In this document: piece after piece, positions 1-5,728 of the stretch
Layout of the letters: every line of letters starts with the position of its first letter
How positions within the stretch are numbered: the stretch's first letter is position 1
DNA from: an uncultured Collinsella sp.
GTDB lineage: Bacteria; Actinomycetota; Coriobacteriia; Coriobacteriales; Coriobacteriaceae
Direction: 5' to 3'
Length of the DNA: 6,026 bases
Assembly: GCA_900545835.1 (NCBI GenBank)
Contig: URBB01000112.1
Coordinates: 1 to 6,026 of the forward strand
Notes under the pieces: model-generated
What the model was told of the DNA's origin: nothing
The model's input: only the letters and a program-made list of their open reading frames with translations
Databases searched by the model: none
Made by a program: the position numbers and the translations under genes

Positions 1-48
1 CGAGATAGGCTCCGGTCTCGTGGGCTCGGAGATGTGTATAAGAGACAG
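1..48 (+). other. Illumina Nextera adapter contamination (not genomic)
   Basis: Bases 15-48 match the 34-nt Nextera read-2 transposase adapter, ending in the Tn5 mosaic end (AGATGTGTATAAGAGACAG, 30-48). Bases 1-6 (CGAGAT) match the end of the P7 primer, and bases 7-14 (AGGCTCCG) sit exactly where the 8-base i7 index belongs. Index, adapter and insert are in library order, so this is a read-through of the library end kept in the assembly. True genomic sequence starts at about base 49. Translation through it produces a spurious N-terminus containing MCIRDR, a known artefact string in protein databases, fused in frame to the permease below. Confidence 0.97.
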
Positions 49-49
49 G

Positions 50-442
50 CTCACGCTTCCCGTCGCGCTCGCTGCAGCTGGCGTACTTGCCGAGATCTTC
101 CGTGCCGGCGTCAACGCCGTGCCGCGCGGTCAGGTCGAGGCAGCCCAGGCACTCGGTCTCTCCAAGGCCAAAATCACCTTTAAAATCGTGTTGCCGCAGG
201 CTATTCGGTTTATCATTCCGTCCTTGATTTCGCAGCTTGTGGTCGTAGTCAAGGACACCACCGTTGCCTACGTGGTGAGCTACCCCGACCTCATGCAAAA
301 CGCCCGCGTGCTCATTACCAACTACGACGCCCTCGTGTCGGTCTACCTGGTTATCGCGGTCATCTACATCCTCATCAACGTCGCGATTAACAAGGCCGCT
401 GTCTACGTTTCGCACAAGACCGGCGCGACCATCATCCGCTAA
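50..442 (+). CDS. Polar amino acid ABC transporter permease, 3' part (5' end missing)
   Basis: This is the C-terminal 130 residues of an inner-membrane permease of the HisM/GlnP/GluD family, which forms the channel of an amino acid importer. The diagnostic EAA loop, which docks on the ATPase, is at local residues 30-53: EAAQALG, then I-V-LP about ten residues later, preceded by AEIFRAGVNAVPRGQ, typical of the polar amino acid subfamily. Two hydrophobic stretches follow (about residues 54-68 and 95-113), and the protein ends in a short basic tail. Full-length relatives are roughly 215-280 residues, so about half is missing. The loss is due to the contig edge and adapter, not to a pseudogene: an ATG at base 20 lies inside the adapter and is not a real start. 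The ATPase gene follows after 36 nt, indicating one operon. The substrate is probably glutamate or glutamine, but the sequence alone does not settle it. Confidence 0.93.
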   Translation, partial: LTLPVALAAAGVLAEIFRAGVNAVPRGQVEAAQALGLSKAKITFKIVLPQAIRFIIPSLISQLVVVVKDTTVAYVVSYPDLMQNARVLITNYDALVSVYLVIAVIYILINVAINKAAVYVSHKTGATIIR

Positions 443-463
443 CGCTTTACCATTTCGAATCAT

Positions 464-469
464 AAGGAG
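464..469 (+). promoter_or_regulatory. Ribosome binding site of the ABC ATPase gene
   Basis: AAGGAG lies 9 nt before the ATG at 479, a near-consensus Shine-Dalgarno that fixes the start of the ATPase. Confidence 0.8.
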
Positions 470-478
470 CCGAGCACC

Positions 479-1243
479 ATGGCACAGAGCATCTCTTCCA
501 CCGGCAATCAGCCGCTGATCGAGCTCAGGCACGTCGATAAGCACTACGGCGATCTGCACGTTCTCAACGACATCAATCTCTCGGTCGACCGCGGCGAGGT
601 CGTCGTTGTGATCGGACCCTCGGGCTCGGGCAAGTCGACCATGTGCCGAACCATCAATCGCCTGGAAACCATCGACTCAGGCGAGATCCTCATCGAGGGC
701 GAGCCCCTGCCGCAGGAAGGCAAGGATCTCGCCCGCATGCGTGCCGAGCTGGGCATGGTATTTCAGCAGTTCAACCTGTTTGCACATATGACCGTACTGC
801 AGAACGTCATGCTGGGACCGGTCGATGTGCTGGGCGTCTCCAAGGAGGAAGCTCGTGAGCGCGCCATGGACCTGCTGGGCCGCGTGGGCGTTGCCGAGCA
901 GGCCGATAAGGTGCCCGCACAGCTCTCGGGCGGCCAGCAACAGCGTGTAGCCATCGCACGTTCGCTTGCCATGCAACCCAAGGCCATGCTTTTTGACGAG
1001 CCCACGAGCGCGCTGGACCCCGAGATGATCAACGAGGTGCTCGAGGTCATGGTCCGTCTGGCCCAGCAGGGCATGACGATGATCGTCATCACGCACGAGA
1101 TGAACTTCGCCCGCCGCGTGGCCGACCGCGTCGTGTTTATGGCCGACGGCCAGATCGTGGAAACCGGCACACCCGACGAGTTCTTCGACCACCCCAAGAC
1201 CAAGCGCGCCCAGGACTTCCTCAACTCCATTAAGGGCCACTAG
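479..1243 (+). CDS. Polar amino acid ABC transporter ATP-binding protein
   Basis: This 254-residue cytoplasmic ATPase powers the importer whose permease lies just upstream. All nucleotide-binding motifs are intact: A-loop Tyr23, Walker [10 protein letters not shown] (46-54), Q-loop in MVFQQFNLF (93-101), ABC signature [12 protein letters not shown] (149-160), Walker B AMLFDEP with catalytic Glu174, D-loop SALD (177-180) and H-loop His206. The [16 protein letters not shown] segment and the length are typical of the GlnQ/GluA/HisP subfamily, which imports polar amino acids such as glutamine, glutamate, arginine or histidine. The start is supported by an AAGGAG site 9 nt upstream. A stop at 1241-1243 is followed by an 87-nt gap to the next gene on the same strand with no convincing terminator, so read-through into the hydrolase is possible. 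The family call is firm; the exact substrate is inferred. Confidence 0.96.
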   Translation: MAQSISSTGNQPLIELRHVDKHYGDLHVLNDINLSVDRGEVVVVIGPSGSGKSTMCRTINRLETIDSGEILIEGEPLPQEGKDLARMRAELGMVFQQFNLFAHMTVLQNVMLGPVDVLGVSKEEARERAMDLLGRVGVAEQADKVPAQLSGGQQQRVAIARSLAMQPKAMLFDEPTSALDPEMINEVLEVMVRLAQQGMTMIVITHEMNFARRVADRVVFMADGQIVETGTPDEFFDHPKTKRAQDFLNSIKGH

Positions 1244-1330
1244 CCCAATTGCCACGCGGGCAAATTCATCAGTAACGTTTGTCCCGCGCCACCCCTGTGC
1301 CATGTCCACCCGGATTCGAAAGCCGCACCC

Positions 1331-2140
1331 ATGATCGGAACCCGCACCTCATCGTCCTACACTCCGCACGTCGACGTCGATCCCGCTGACCGCCCGCTTA
1401 TCCTGGTAGCACCACGCTGGGAAGAAGCGAAGCCCTATTTGAGCGAGACGCTCTCCCCCAACGAGGAGATTGCGAGCGTATTTGTCGACGCCATTCTTGC
1501 CGCCGGCGGTCTGCCGCTGCAGATGTCCATTACCGAAGACGTCGACGTTATCCGTCATTACGTGGAAATCGCCGACGGCATCGCCATTCCCGGCGGCCCC
1601 GATGTCAATCCCAAACGTTGGGGCGATGATCGACCCTACGACCCCACCCTCTGCTGCGAGATCCGCGATAGTTTTGAGTTTAAGCTGGTCAGCGAGGTGC
1701 TCCGTGCCAAAAAGCCGCTCTTTACCACCTGCCGCGGCACGCAGCTGCTCAACGTCGCTACTGGCGGCACCCTGTGCATGGACGTGCCGAGCCTGGGTGC
1801 GCGCGAGGGCCGCACGCAGTGGCGCCATACCCACGTGCTCAACGACCCCGTGCATCCCGTCGAGGTCGTGCCGGGCTCGCTGCTGGAGCGCGCACTTGGC
1901 GGGCACAGACTGATCCAGACCAACTCGGCACATCACTGCTGCGTCAACCGTCTGGGTAAGAGCACACGCTTGGTCGCCAAGGCAACCGACGGCGTTCCCG
2001 AGTGCATCGAAGTCGAAGGCCAGCCTTTCTGCCTGGGCGTGCAATGGCATCCCGAGTACACCTGGCAGACGCTCGAGACCGACTTTAACCTGTGGAAGTC
2101 GTTTGTCGAGGCAGCGGCAAAGGTTAAGCAGGCCCGTTAA
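1331..2140 (+). CDS. Gamma-glutamyl-gamma-aminobutyrate hydrolase family protein (peptidase C26, class I GATase fold)
   Basis: This 269-residue cytoplasmic enzyme is predicted to hydrolyse a gamma-glutamyl amide bond, as PuuD does on gamma-glutamyl-GABA in putrescine breakdown. Seen in the sequence: LILVAPRWEE at the first strand (23-32), the family PGGPDVNP motif (87-94), nucleophile Cys134 in TTCRGTQLLNV (the nucleophile elbow), and the His240/Glu242 pair in GVQWHPE. The motif usually read NSxHHQ is NSAHHC here (198-203). About 20 residues precede the usual family start, but no other in-frame start codon lies between the ATG at 1331 and the conserved core. The ribosome site is weak (GAAAG at 1318-1322). 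The gene follows the amino acid transporter on the same strand, so a role in catabolism of an imported gamma-glutamyl compound or glutamine is plausible. No puuA, puuB or puuC is nearby, so I do not assign puuD. Confidence 0.88.
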   Translation: MIGTRTSSSYTPHVDVDPADRPLILVAPRWEEAKPYLSETLSPNEEIASVFVDAILAAGGLPLQMSITEDVDVIRHYVEIADGIAIPGGPDVNPKRWGDDRPYDPTLCCEIRDSFEFKLVSEVLRAKKPLFTTCRGTQLLNVATGGTLCMDVPSLGAREGRTQWRHTHVLNDPVHPVEVVPGSLLERALGGHRLIQTNSAHHCCVNRLGKSTRLVAKATDGVPECIEVEGQPFCLGVQWHPEYTWQTLETDFNLWKSFVEAAAKVKQAR

Positions 2141-2159
2141 TTCACGGACAGCACAACAC

Positions 2160-2204
2160 AAAAGGGCACCTCGCCGACCACATGGCCCGGCGGGGCGCCC
2201 TTTT
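2160..2204. terminator. Bidirectional rho-independent terminator
   Basis: A 17-bp stem (2160-2176 with 2188-2204) has an 11-nt loop and only one A-C mismatch plus one G-U wobble. It begins with AAAAGGGC and ends with GCCCTTTT, so each strand has a T-run at its 3' side. It sits 19 nt after the stop of the C26 hydrolase and 43 nt beyond the stop of the convergent Hpt gene, so it should end transcription from both sides. Confidence 0.9.
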
Positions 2205-2247
2205 ACCTATATGTGGCCGGAGCACACAGCCCAAGGCCCGCAAGCCC

Positions 2248-2604
2248 TTATTCAGCCGCTTCGCGCAGGGCCGACATCGTAGCCGCATATTGCTGCTGCA
2301 GCGCATGCATTCCCTCACGAGCGCCGTCAACGGCATCGGCGCCGCGCAGCGCCTCGGTCACCACGACCGCCGGCTCGTACAGATTATCGAATCCCAGGTT
2401 CTGGCTCACGCCCTTGAGCGTATGCGCTGCCATAAACGCGCTCTCGGCGTCTCCTGCCGCCATGGCAGCCTCCAGCTTGTCCATGCTCTCGTCATCCAAA
2501 AACTTGAGGGCAAAGCGGGCAAGCATTTCCTCACCCATCAGCCGAGCGCACGCGTCATCATAATTGGCGCCAATCTTCTCATACGCCTCACGCATGGAAA
2601 TCAT
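2248..2604 (-). CDS. Hpt (histidine phosphotransfer) domain protein
   Basis: This 118-residue soluble protein consists of essentially one Hpt four-helix bundle. The phosphorylatable His61 lies in AAHTLKGVSQNLGF (59-72), which matches the family's HxLKGxxxxLG signature. The preceding segment (about 23-58) is an amphipathic helix rich in Met, Ala and acidic residues, as usual. Such proteins shuttle phosphate between REC domains or between a hybrid kinase and a response regulator. The start at 2604 is preferred to the ATG at 2595 because AAGGAG (2615-2620, minus) is 10 nt from it and 19 nt from the other. It is the second gene of an operon, 24 nt after the REC/HD-GYP protein, whose receiver domain is its most likely partner. 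Its ribosome site falls within that 24-nt gap. No kinase is encoded in the window. Confidence 0.9.
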   Translation of the reverse strand: MISMREAYEKIGANYDDACARLMGEEMLARFALKFLDDESMDKLEAAMAAGDAESAFMAAHTLKGVSQNLGFDNLYEPAVVVTEALRGADAVDGAREGMHALQQQYAATMSALREAAE

Positions 2605-2614
2605 GGGTTAAAAA

Positions 2615-2620
2615 CTCCTT
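2615..2620 (-). promoter_or_regulatory. Ribosome binding site of the Hpt gene
   Basis: CTCCTT on the plus strand reads AAGGAG on the minus strand, 10 nt before the ATG at 2604. It selects that start over the in-frame ATG three codons later. Confidence 0.75.
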
Positions 2621-2628
2621 TGGTCAAA

Positions 2629-4509
2629 CTAAATCGTGGGAAACGCGACGACGTCGGCGGGGCGTGCCAACGTCTCGGCAATTTGGTCTTGCACCTCGAG
2701 CAGGCAATCGAGCAGCAGCGGGTTAAAGGTGCCGCACTTACCGTCCAGGATCATCTGGATCGCCTCCTCGCGCGGGATAGCGTCCTTGTACACGCGCACG
2801 CTCGTCAGTGCATCGTACACGTCAGCCACCGAAACCACCTGAGCGGCAATGGGAATCTCGTCGCCCTTAAGGCCATCGGGATAACCCTTGCCGTCCCAGC
2901 GCTCGTGATGCCAACGCGCAATCTGGTACGCATATTCCATAAGCGCATTGCCGACGTGATGGCGGCCCAGCTCAAGCAGCATGTCGGCGCCGATCGTGGT
3001 ATGCGTCTTCATAATCTCGAACTCCTCGGACGTAAGGCGTCCGGGTTTGTTGAGAATCGCATCGTCAATCGCCATCTTGCCGATATCGTGCAGCGCCGAA
3101 GCTAGGGCGATCGTGGAGCGTTCCTCGTTGTCGAGGGAAATGGTGTCGCTACGCTGGACCAAACAGCCAAGCAGCAGCTCGGTCAGCTTTTCGATATTCG
3201 TAACGTGCCTGACACTCTCGCCATTGCGAAGTTCCATGACACCGGCCATGATGTCGATGAGCATGCGACTGTTCTTGACGCGCTCGTTGTACTGCTGGGA
3301 CAGCAGGCTCGTCAGGCGGCGCTGTTTGGCGTACAGACGGATAGTGTTGCTTACACGACGGCGCACGACACGGGCGTCAAACGGGCGGCTGATATAGTCC
3401 GAGGCGCCCAGCTCGTACGCACGCAGAACCACATCGTCGGATTCTTCGCTCGAAATCATGATGAAAGGCAGATTGTCGATACCCGATCGGCGCGACAGAT
3501 CGGCCAGCACCTCAAGGCCGCTTATGCCCGGCATGACAATATCCAGGAGCACGAGCGACAACTCATCGCCATAGCGGTCGACCATGTCGAGCGCCGCACG
3601 ACCGTTATCGGCCTCGAGGATGCAATACTCGTCCTTGAGCATCTCGTTGAGAATGGCTCGGTTCATCTCGGAGTCATCGACAATAAGCACCAAAGGCTTT
3701 TCGCTTTGGAAGGCTTCGATGGAATCGGCATCGGTCACGACCGTACCGGCTTTTGCCTTAGCGCGGCTCAATAACTGGACAGCGCGGCCAACGCCCTCAT
3801 CGACCGTCTCGCCATGAATGCGAACACCGCCAACACATGCCGTCAAGCTCACGTACTCATGGCCCGGAACAATCGTGGCATGAACGGCATCGGACACCTG
3901 ATGCAGGCGACGGGTGAAGTCATCGGAGGGAATATTGGGCATGACGACCACAAACTTGTCGCAGCCATAGCGTACAAGCTCGTCAGTCGAACGAATTCCG
4001 CTGCGTATGGCTGTCGCCACAGCACCGAGCGCAAGGTCGCCGGCATGACGGCCACACGTATCGTTGAAGACCCTAAAATCATCAAGGTCGATCACCGCAA
4101 CGCCGGCATTCATGCGGGCGCTACGGAGCTTTTCCTCGTAATATCGGCGATTGCGCACACTCGTCAGCACGTCGGTGTAGACGAGGTCCTCTTCTGCAGC
4201 CTCTTGCTCATCGATCGGACGCACCATCAGCAGGACGTGAGGCTCGCCCTCGACCTTCAGAGGGCGCAGGCGAGCGCGGTACTCGGTACCATCATTGAGC
4301 AGCTGCTCCGATACATCATCGGAACCTGCCAAGGCCTCAAGACTCGACTGACGCAGACAAGGGCAGCGATCGCCGGCGAGCAAGCAGTTAGGCTCGCTCT
4401 TAATCTGATCGGCCGACAACAAACGCACCACGGGGTAGGTCTTCGCGACGCGGGCGACCTCAGCGGCAGCCTCCTCGTCGGTTAGATTGACCTCGTGATT
4501 ATTGAGCAT
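2629..4509 (-). CDS. Degenerate GGDEF - REC - HD-GYP signalling protein (probable c-di-GMP phosphodiesterase)
   Basis: This 626-residue protein has no signal peptide or membrane segment, so it is cytoplasmic. Domains in order: an N-terminal region of about 105 residues, possibly PAS-like, with Cys42, Cys49 and Cys51; a GGDEF-fold domain (about 108-265); a CheY-like receiver (about 272-392); a helical linker; and an HD-GYP domain (about 415-615). The GGDEF motif is GCDKF (182-186), lacking the second Gly and the catalytic acidic residue, so cyclase activity is doubtful. The I-site RxxD is kept at 173-176. The receiver has Asp278/279, phosphoacceptor Asp323 and Ser353, but Arg375 replaces the usual Lys before Pro. 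HD-GYP looks complete: His435, HDIGK (474-478), His503, His534/His535, DGKGYP (539-544) and Asp563. HD-GYP domains hydrolyse c-di-GMP to pGpG or GMP. The start at 4509 has AAAGGG 6 nt upstream. It is the first gene of an operon with the Hpt protein. Confidence 0.93.
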   Translation of the reverse strand: MLNNHEVNLTDEEAAAEVARVAKTYPVVRLLSADQIKSEPNCLLAGDRCPCLRQSSLEALAGSDDVSEQLLNDGTEYRARLRPLKVEGEPHVLLMVRPIDEQEAAEEDLVYTDVLTSVRNRRYYEEKLRSARMNAGVAVIDLDDFRVFNDTCGRHAGDLALGAVATAIRSGIRSTDELVRYGCDKFVVVMPNIPSDDFTRRLHQVSDAVHATIVPGHEYVSLTACVGGVRIHGETVDEGVGRAVQLLSRAKAKAGTVVTDADSIEAFQSEKPLVLIVDDSEMNRAILNEMLKDEYCILEADNGRAALDMVDRYGDELSLVLLDIVMPGISGLEVLADLSRRSGIDNLPFIMISSEESDDVVLRAYELGASDYISRPFDARVVRRRVSNTIRLYAKQRRLTSLLSQQYNERVKNSRMLIDIMAGVMELRNGESVRHVTNIEKLTELLLGCLVQRSDTISLDNEERSTIALASALHDIGKMAIDDAILNKPGRLTSEEFEIMKTHTTIGADMLLELGRHHVGNALMEYAYQIARWHHERWDGKGYPDGLKGDEIPIAAQVVSVADVYDALTSVRVYKDAIPREEAIQMILDGKCGTFNPLLLDCLLEVQDQIAETLARPADVVAFPTI

Positions 4510-4515
4510 ATGGGG

Positions 4516-4521
4516 CCCTTT
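4516..4521 (-). promoter_or_regulatory. Ribosome binding site of the GGDEF/REC/HD-GYP gene
   Basis: AAAGGG on the minus strand lies 6 nt before the ATG at 4509 and supports that start. Confidence 0.6.
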
Positions 4522-4533
4522 CGATAGTTTCGC

Positions 4534-4562
4534 ATGGTAGCGGTGGGTTCCAAATGCTACAA
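4534..4562 (-). promoter_or_regulatory. Candidate promoter of the HD-GYP/Hpt operon
   Basis: Read on the minus strand, TTGTAG (4557-4562) and TACCAT (4534-4539) are separated by 17 nt, the optimal sigma70 spacing. They match the consensus at 3/6 and 4/6 positions. A start would fall near 4527, leaving a leader of less than 20 nt. A small inverted repeat (4560-4575) overlaps the -35 element. The match is weak and rests on spacing and location. Confidence 0.3.
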
Positions 4563-4575
4563 GGGTAACACCTTG
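4560..4575. repeat. Short inverted repeat overlapping the candidate -35 element
   Basis: CAAGG (4560-4564) and CCTTG (4571-4575) form a perfect 5-bp inverted repeat around GTAACA. It lies upstream of the signalling operon and overlaps its candidate -35 box, as an operator might. The short arms could occur by chance. Confidence 0.3.
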
Positions 4576-4656
4576 CCGATGCAGGTAAGCACGTGAATGC
4601 TGTTACATTTTTATGACCTGGCAAACGGTGGTAATGGAACCGCGGGCGCGTGGTTA

Positions 4657-4689
4657 TTGGCGCATTCGTTAACAATGACGAAACGCCAA
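4657..4689. repeat. Interrupted inverted repeat between hydrolase and signalling operon
   Basis: TTGGCG (4657-4662) pairs with CGCCAA (4684-4689), and TTCGT (4665-4669) pairs with ACGAA (4678-4682), giving 11 bp with a small internal loop. It lies 31 nt beyond the hydrolase stop. No T-run follows on the minus strand, so it is not a classic intrinsic terminator. It may be a factor-dependent terminator hairpin or a protein-binding site. Confidence 0.4.
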
Positions 4690-4720
4690 CGGTCCCCCTC
4701 CCCGCAGGTCATCGAGCGTG

Positions 4721-5518
4721 CTAACGCTCCAAGACATCGTGAACGGCGTTTGCCGCCGTAACGGGGCGATCGCGCAAACCGTTATGCGCGCCCGGGATCG
4801 TCACAAGGGGGCAATCGAGATATTCGGCAGCCGCTCGCGTGCCAGCCTCGCGGGGTGTATCGACCGAAAGCTCGCCCAAAAACACAGCCGACACCGCCTT
4901 TGATTCGCGGGCGCGCTCCCAGTCGGGAGCATATGTCATATTTGTTCCATATTCGTTCGCCATAAAGCAACGACCATTGCGCAGGGCATGTTTGGCTTCC
5001 GCTTCGGTCGTCCCGGGAGCCTCGGGGTCCAAGTCGCCGAGGGCTCCCAAGAAAAGCCGAAGCGCCCTTGAAACCTTTCCAGCCGCAATCATATCGAGCA
5101 AAATCGGAGCTGCGCCCATGCCGACGCCTTCGGCCGACACAGCCGGCTCATGCAGAATCGCACGGGAGACGAGATGGGGTTCGATGCGAAGAAGCTCCAG
5201 CGCCACCAACGTACCGGCGCTGTGCGCAAGCACATTTGCCGGAGCGCCAACGTGTTCGATCACGGCTTGCAGGTCGGCGGCCTGAGCGGCAAGATCATAG
5301 CTGCCGTCTGCCGCATCGCTGCTGCCACCGCAGCCGCGGCGGTCGTAGGCAATTACGCGGTAGTTGCGACTGAGTTCACAAGCGATACCGTCAAAAAATG
5401 TGCCGTCGACACAAGCGCCGTGCACGCACACCAAGGCAGGAGTATCAGGCGACACATCCGGGCCGGCATATTCGCGACAGGCAATCGTGGTGCCCGCATT
5501 CTCGACCGTAAAATCCAT
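4721..5518 (-). CDS. Alpha/beta-fold hydrolase, substrate unknown
   Basis: This 265-residue protein has no signal peptide or membrane segment and is probably a cytoplasmic alpha/beta hydrolase. Seen: the oxyanion-hole strand LVCVHGACVDG with His33-Gly34, YDRRGCGGS (58-66) as in the family's DxRGxGxS motif, nucleophile elbow AHSAGT with Ser100, and the C-terminal catalytic His245 in PGAHNGL. The usual GxSxG has Ala in place of its first Gly. The acid is not certain; Asp220 in GELSVDTP is the best candidate. A lid region (about 130-205) separates the two halves. Relatives include esterases, lactonases and haloperoxidase-like enzymes, and nothing here picks the substrate. It appears to be a single gene, divergent from the radical SAM gene and 211 nt upstream of the signalling operon on the same strand. 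Its ribosome site is weak: a run of five G about 7 nt upstream. Confidence 0.88.
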   Translation of the reverse strand: MDFTVENAGTTIACREYAGPDVSPDTPALVCVHGACVDGTFFDGIACELSRNYRVIAYDRRGCGGSSDAADGSYDLAAQAADLQAVIEHVGAPANVLAHSAGTLVALELLRIEPHLVSRAILHEPAVSAEGVGMGAAPILLDMIAAGKVSRALRLFLGALGDLDPEAPGTTEAEAKHALRNGRCFMANEYGTNMTYAPDWERARESKAVSAVFLGELSVDTPREAGTRAAAEYLDCPLVTIPGAHNGLRDRPVTAANAVHDVLER

Positions 5519-5541
5519 GTTGTGCCCCCATCATCAATGCT

Positions 5542-5571
5542 CATCCAGTTGCACGTCAGTGCGGTTGGATG
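5542..5571. repeat. Hairpin in the 5' leader of the hydrolase gene
   Basis: CATCCA (5542-5547) pairs with TGGATG (5566-5571), and GCAC (5551-5554) with GTGC (5559-5562), with a symmetric 3x3 internal loop and a 4-nt apical loop. It lies 23 nt upstream of the hydrolase ATG and would be in its leader RNA if transcription starts further upstream. It could be an RNA regulatory hairpin or a dyad operator. Its function is unknown. Confidence 0.4.
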
Positions 5572-5670
5572 GACCCGCATTGCCTTACACCTTGTTAACA
5601 GATTAACTTTACCCGACCCGAGGCTTTTCATGGCACGGCATAATGAGCGACGTGAAAAAACGAAACTTGT

Positions 5671-5695
5671 AAAGCAAGAGCCCGCACCTTGCTTT
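5671..5695. repeat. Perfect 8-bp inverted repeat upstream of the radical SAM gene
   Basis: AAAGCAAG (5671-5678) and CTTGCTTT (5688-5695) are exact reverse complements around a 9-nt loop. The repeat ends 8 nt before the candidate extended -10 element at 5704-5712, occupying the usual -35 region. No T-run directly follows on either strand, so a regulator site is more likely than a terminator. Confidence 0.45.
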
Positions 5696-5703
5696 GGAGC
5701 CGA

Positions 5704-5712
5704 TGCTATGCT
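5704..5712 (+). promoter_or_regulatory. Candidate extended -10 promoter of the radical SAM gene
   Basis: TGCTATGCT fits the extended -10 form (TG, one base, TATnnT). No good -35 hexamer lies at 16-18 nt, which extended -10 promoters can tolerate. A start near 5719 would give a leader of about 25 nt. The 8-bp palindrome ACAATTGT (5718-5725) lies at the predicted start. Confidence 0.35.
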
Positions 5713-5728
5713 TAGGCACAATTGTCTT

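Noticed and set aside
20..49. Start of a 140-residue permease reading frame at base 20
   Set aside because: The ATG and the first ten codons lie in, or overlap, the sequencing adapter; only the part from about base 49 is genomic.
1247..1266. Hairpin TTGCC/GGCAA just after the ATPase stop
   Set aside because: Only about 5-7 bp with a bulge and no T-run, so it is not convincing as a terminator.
677..1309. 210-codon minus-strand frame over the ABC ATPase
   Set aside because: Shadow of the ATPase gene, with no domain of its own.
1349..2161. 270-codon open frame on the minus strand
   Set aside because: It is antisense to the C26 hydrolase, has no recognisable domain, and is a by-product of GC-rich codon use.
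2182..3105. 307-codon open frame on the plus strand, and similar ones at 3205-3774 and 3814-4485
   Set aside because: These are antisense to the Hpt and GGDEF/REC/HD-GYP genes, which carry unmistakable motifs. The plus-strand translations are low-complexity and His/Arg-rich, with no family resemblance.
4510..4720. Possible c-di-GMP riboswitch upstream of the GGDEF/HD-GYP gene
   Set aside because: I could not find the conserved GEMM core elements in the minus-strand leader, and the candidate promoter leaves too short a leader.
4714..4729. GAGCGT/ACGCTC hairpin overlapping the hydrolase stop codon
   Set aside because: Six base pairs without a T-run on the minus strand, and partly coding; insufficient for a terminator call.
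5718..5725. ACAATTGT perfect 8-bp palindrome near the predicted start of the radical SAM transcript
   Set aside because: Eight-base palindromes are common by chance and this one does not extend; noted only as context for the promoter.
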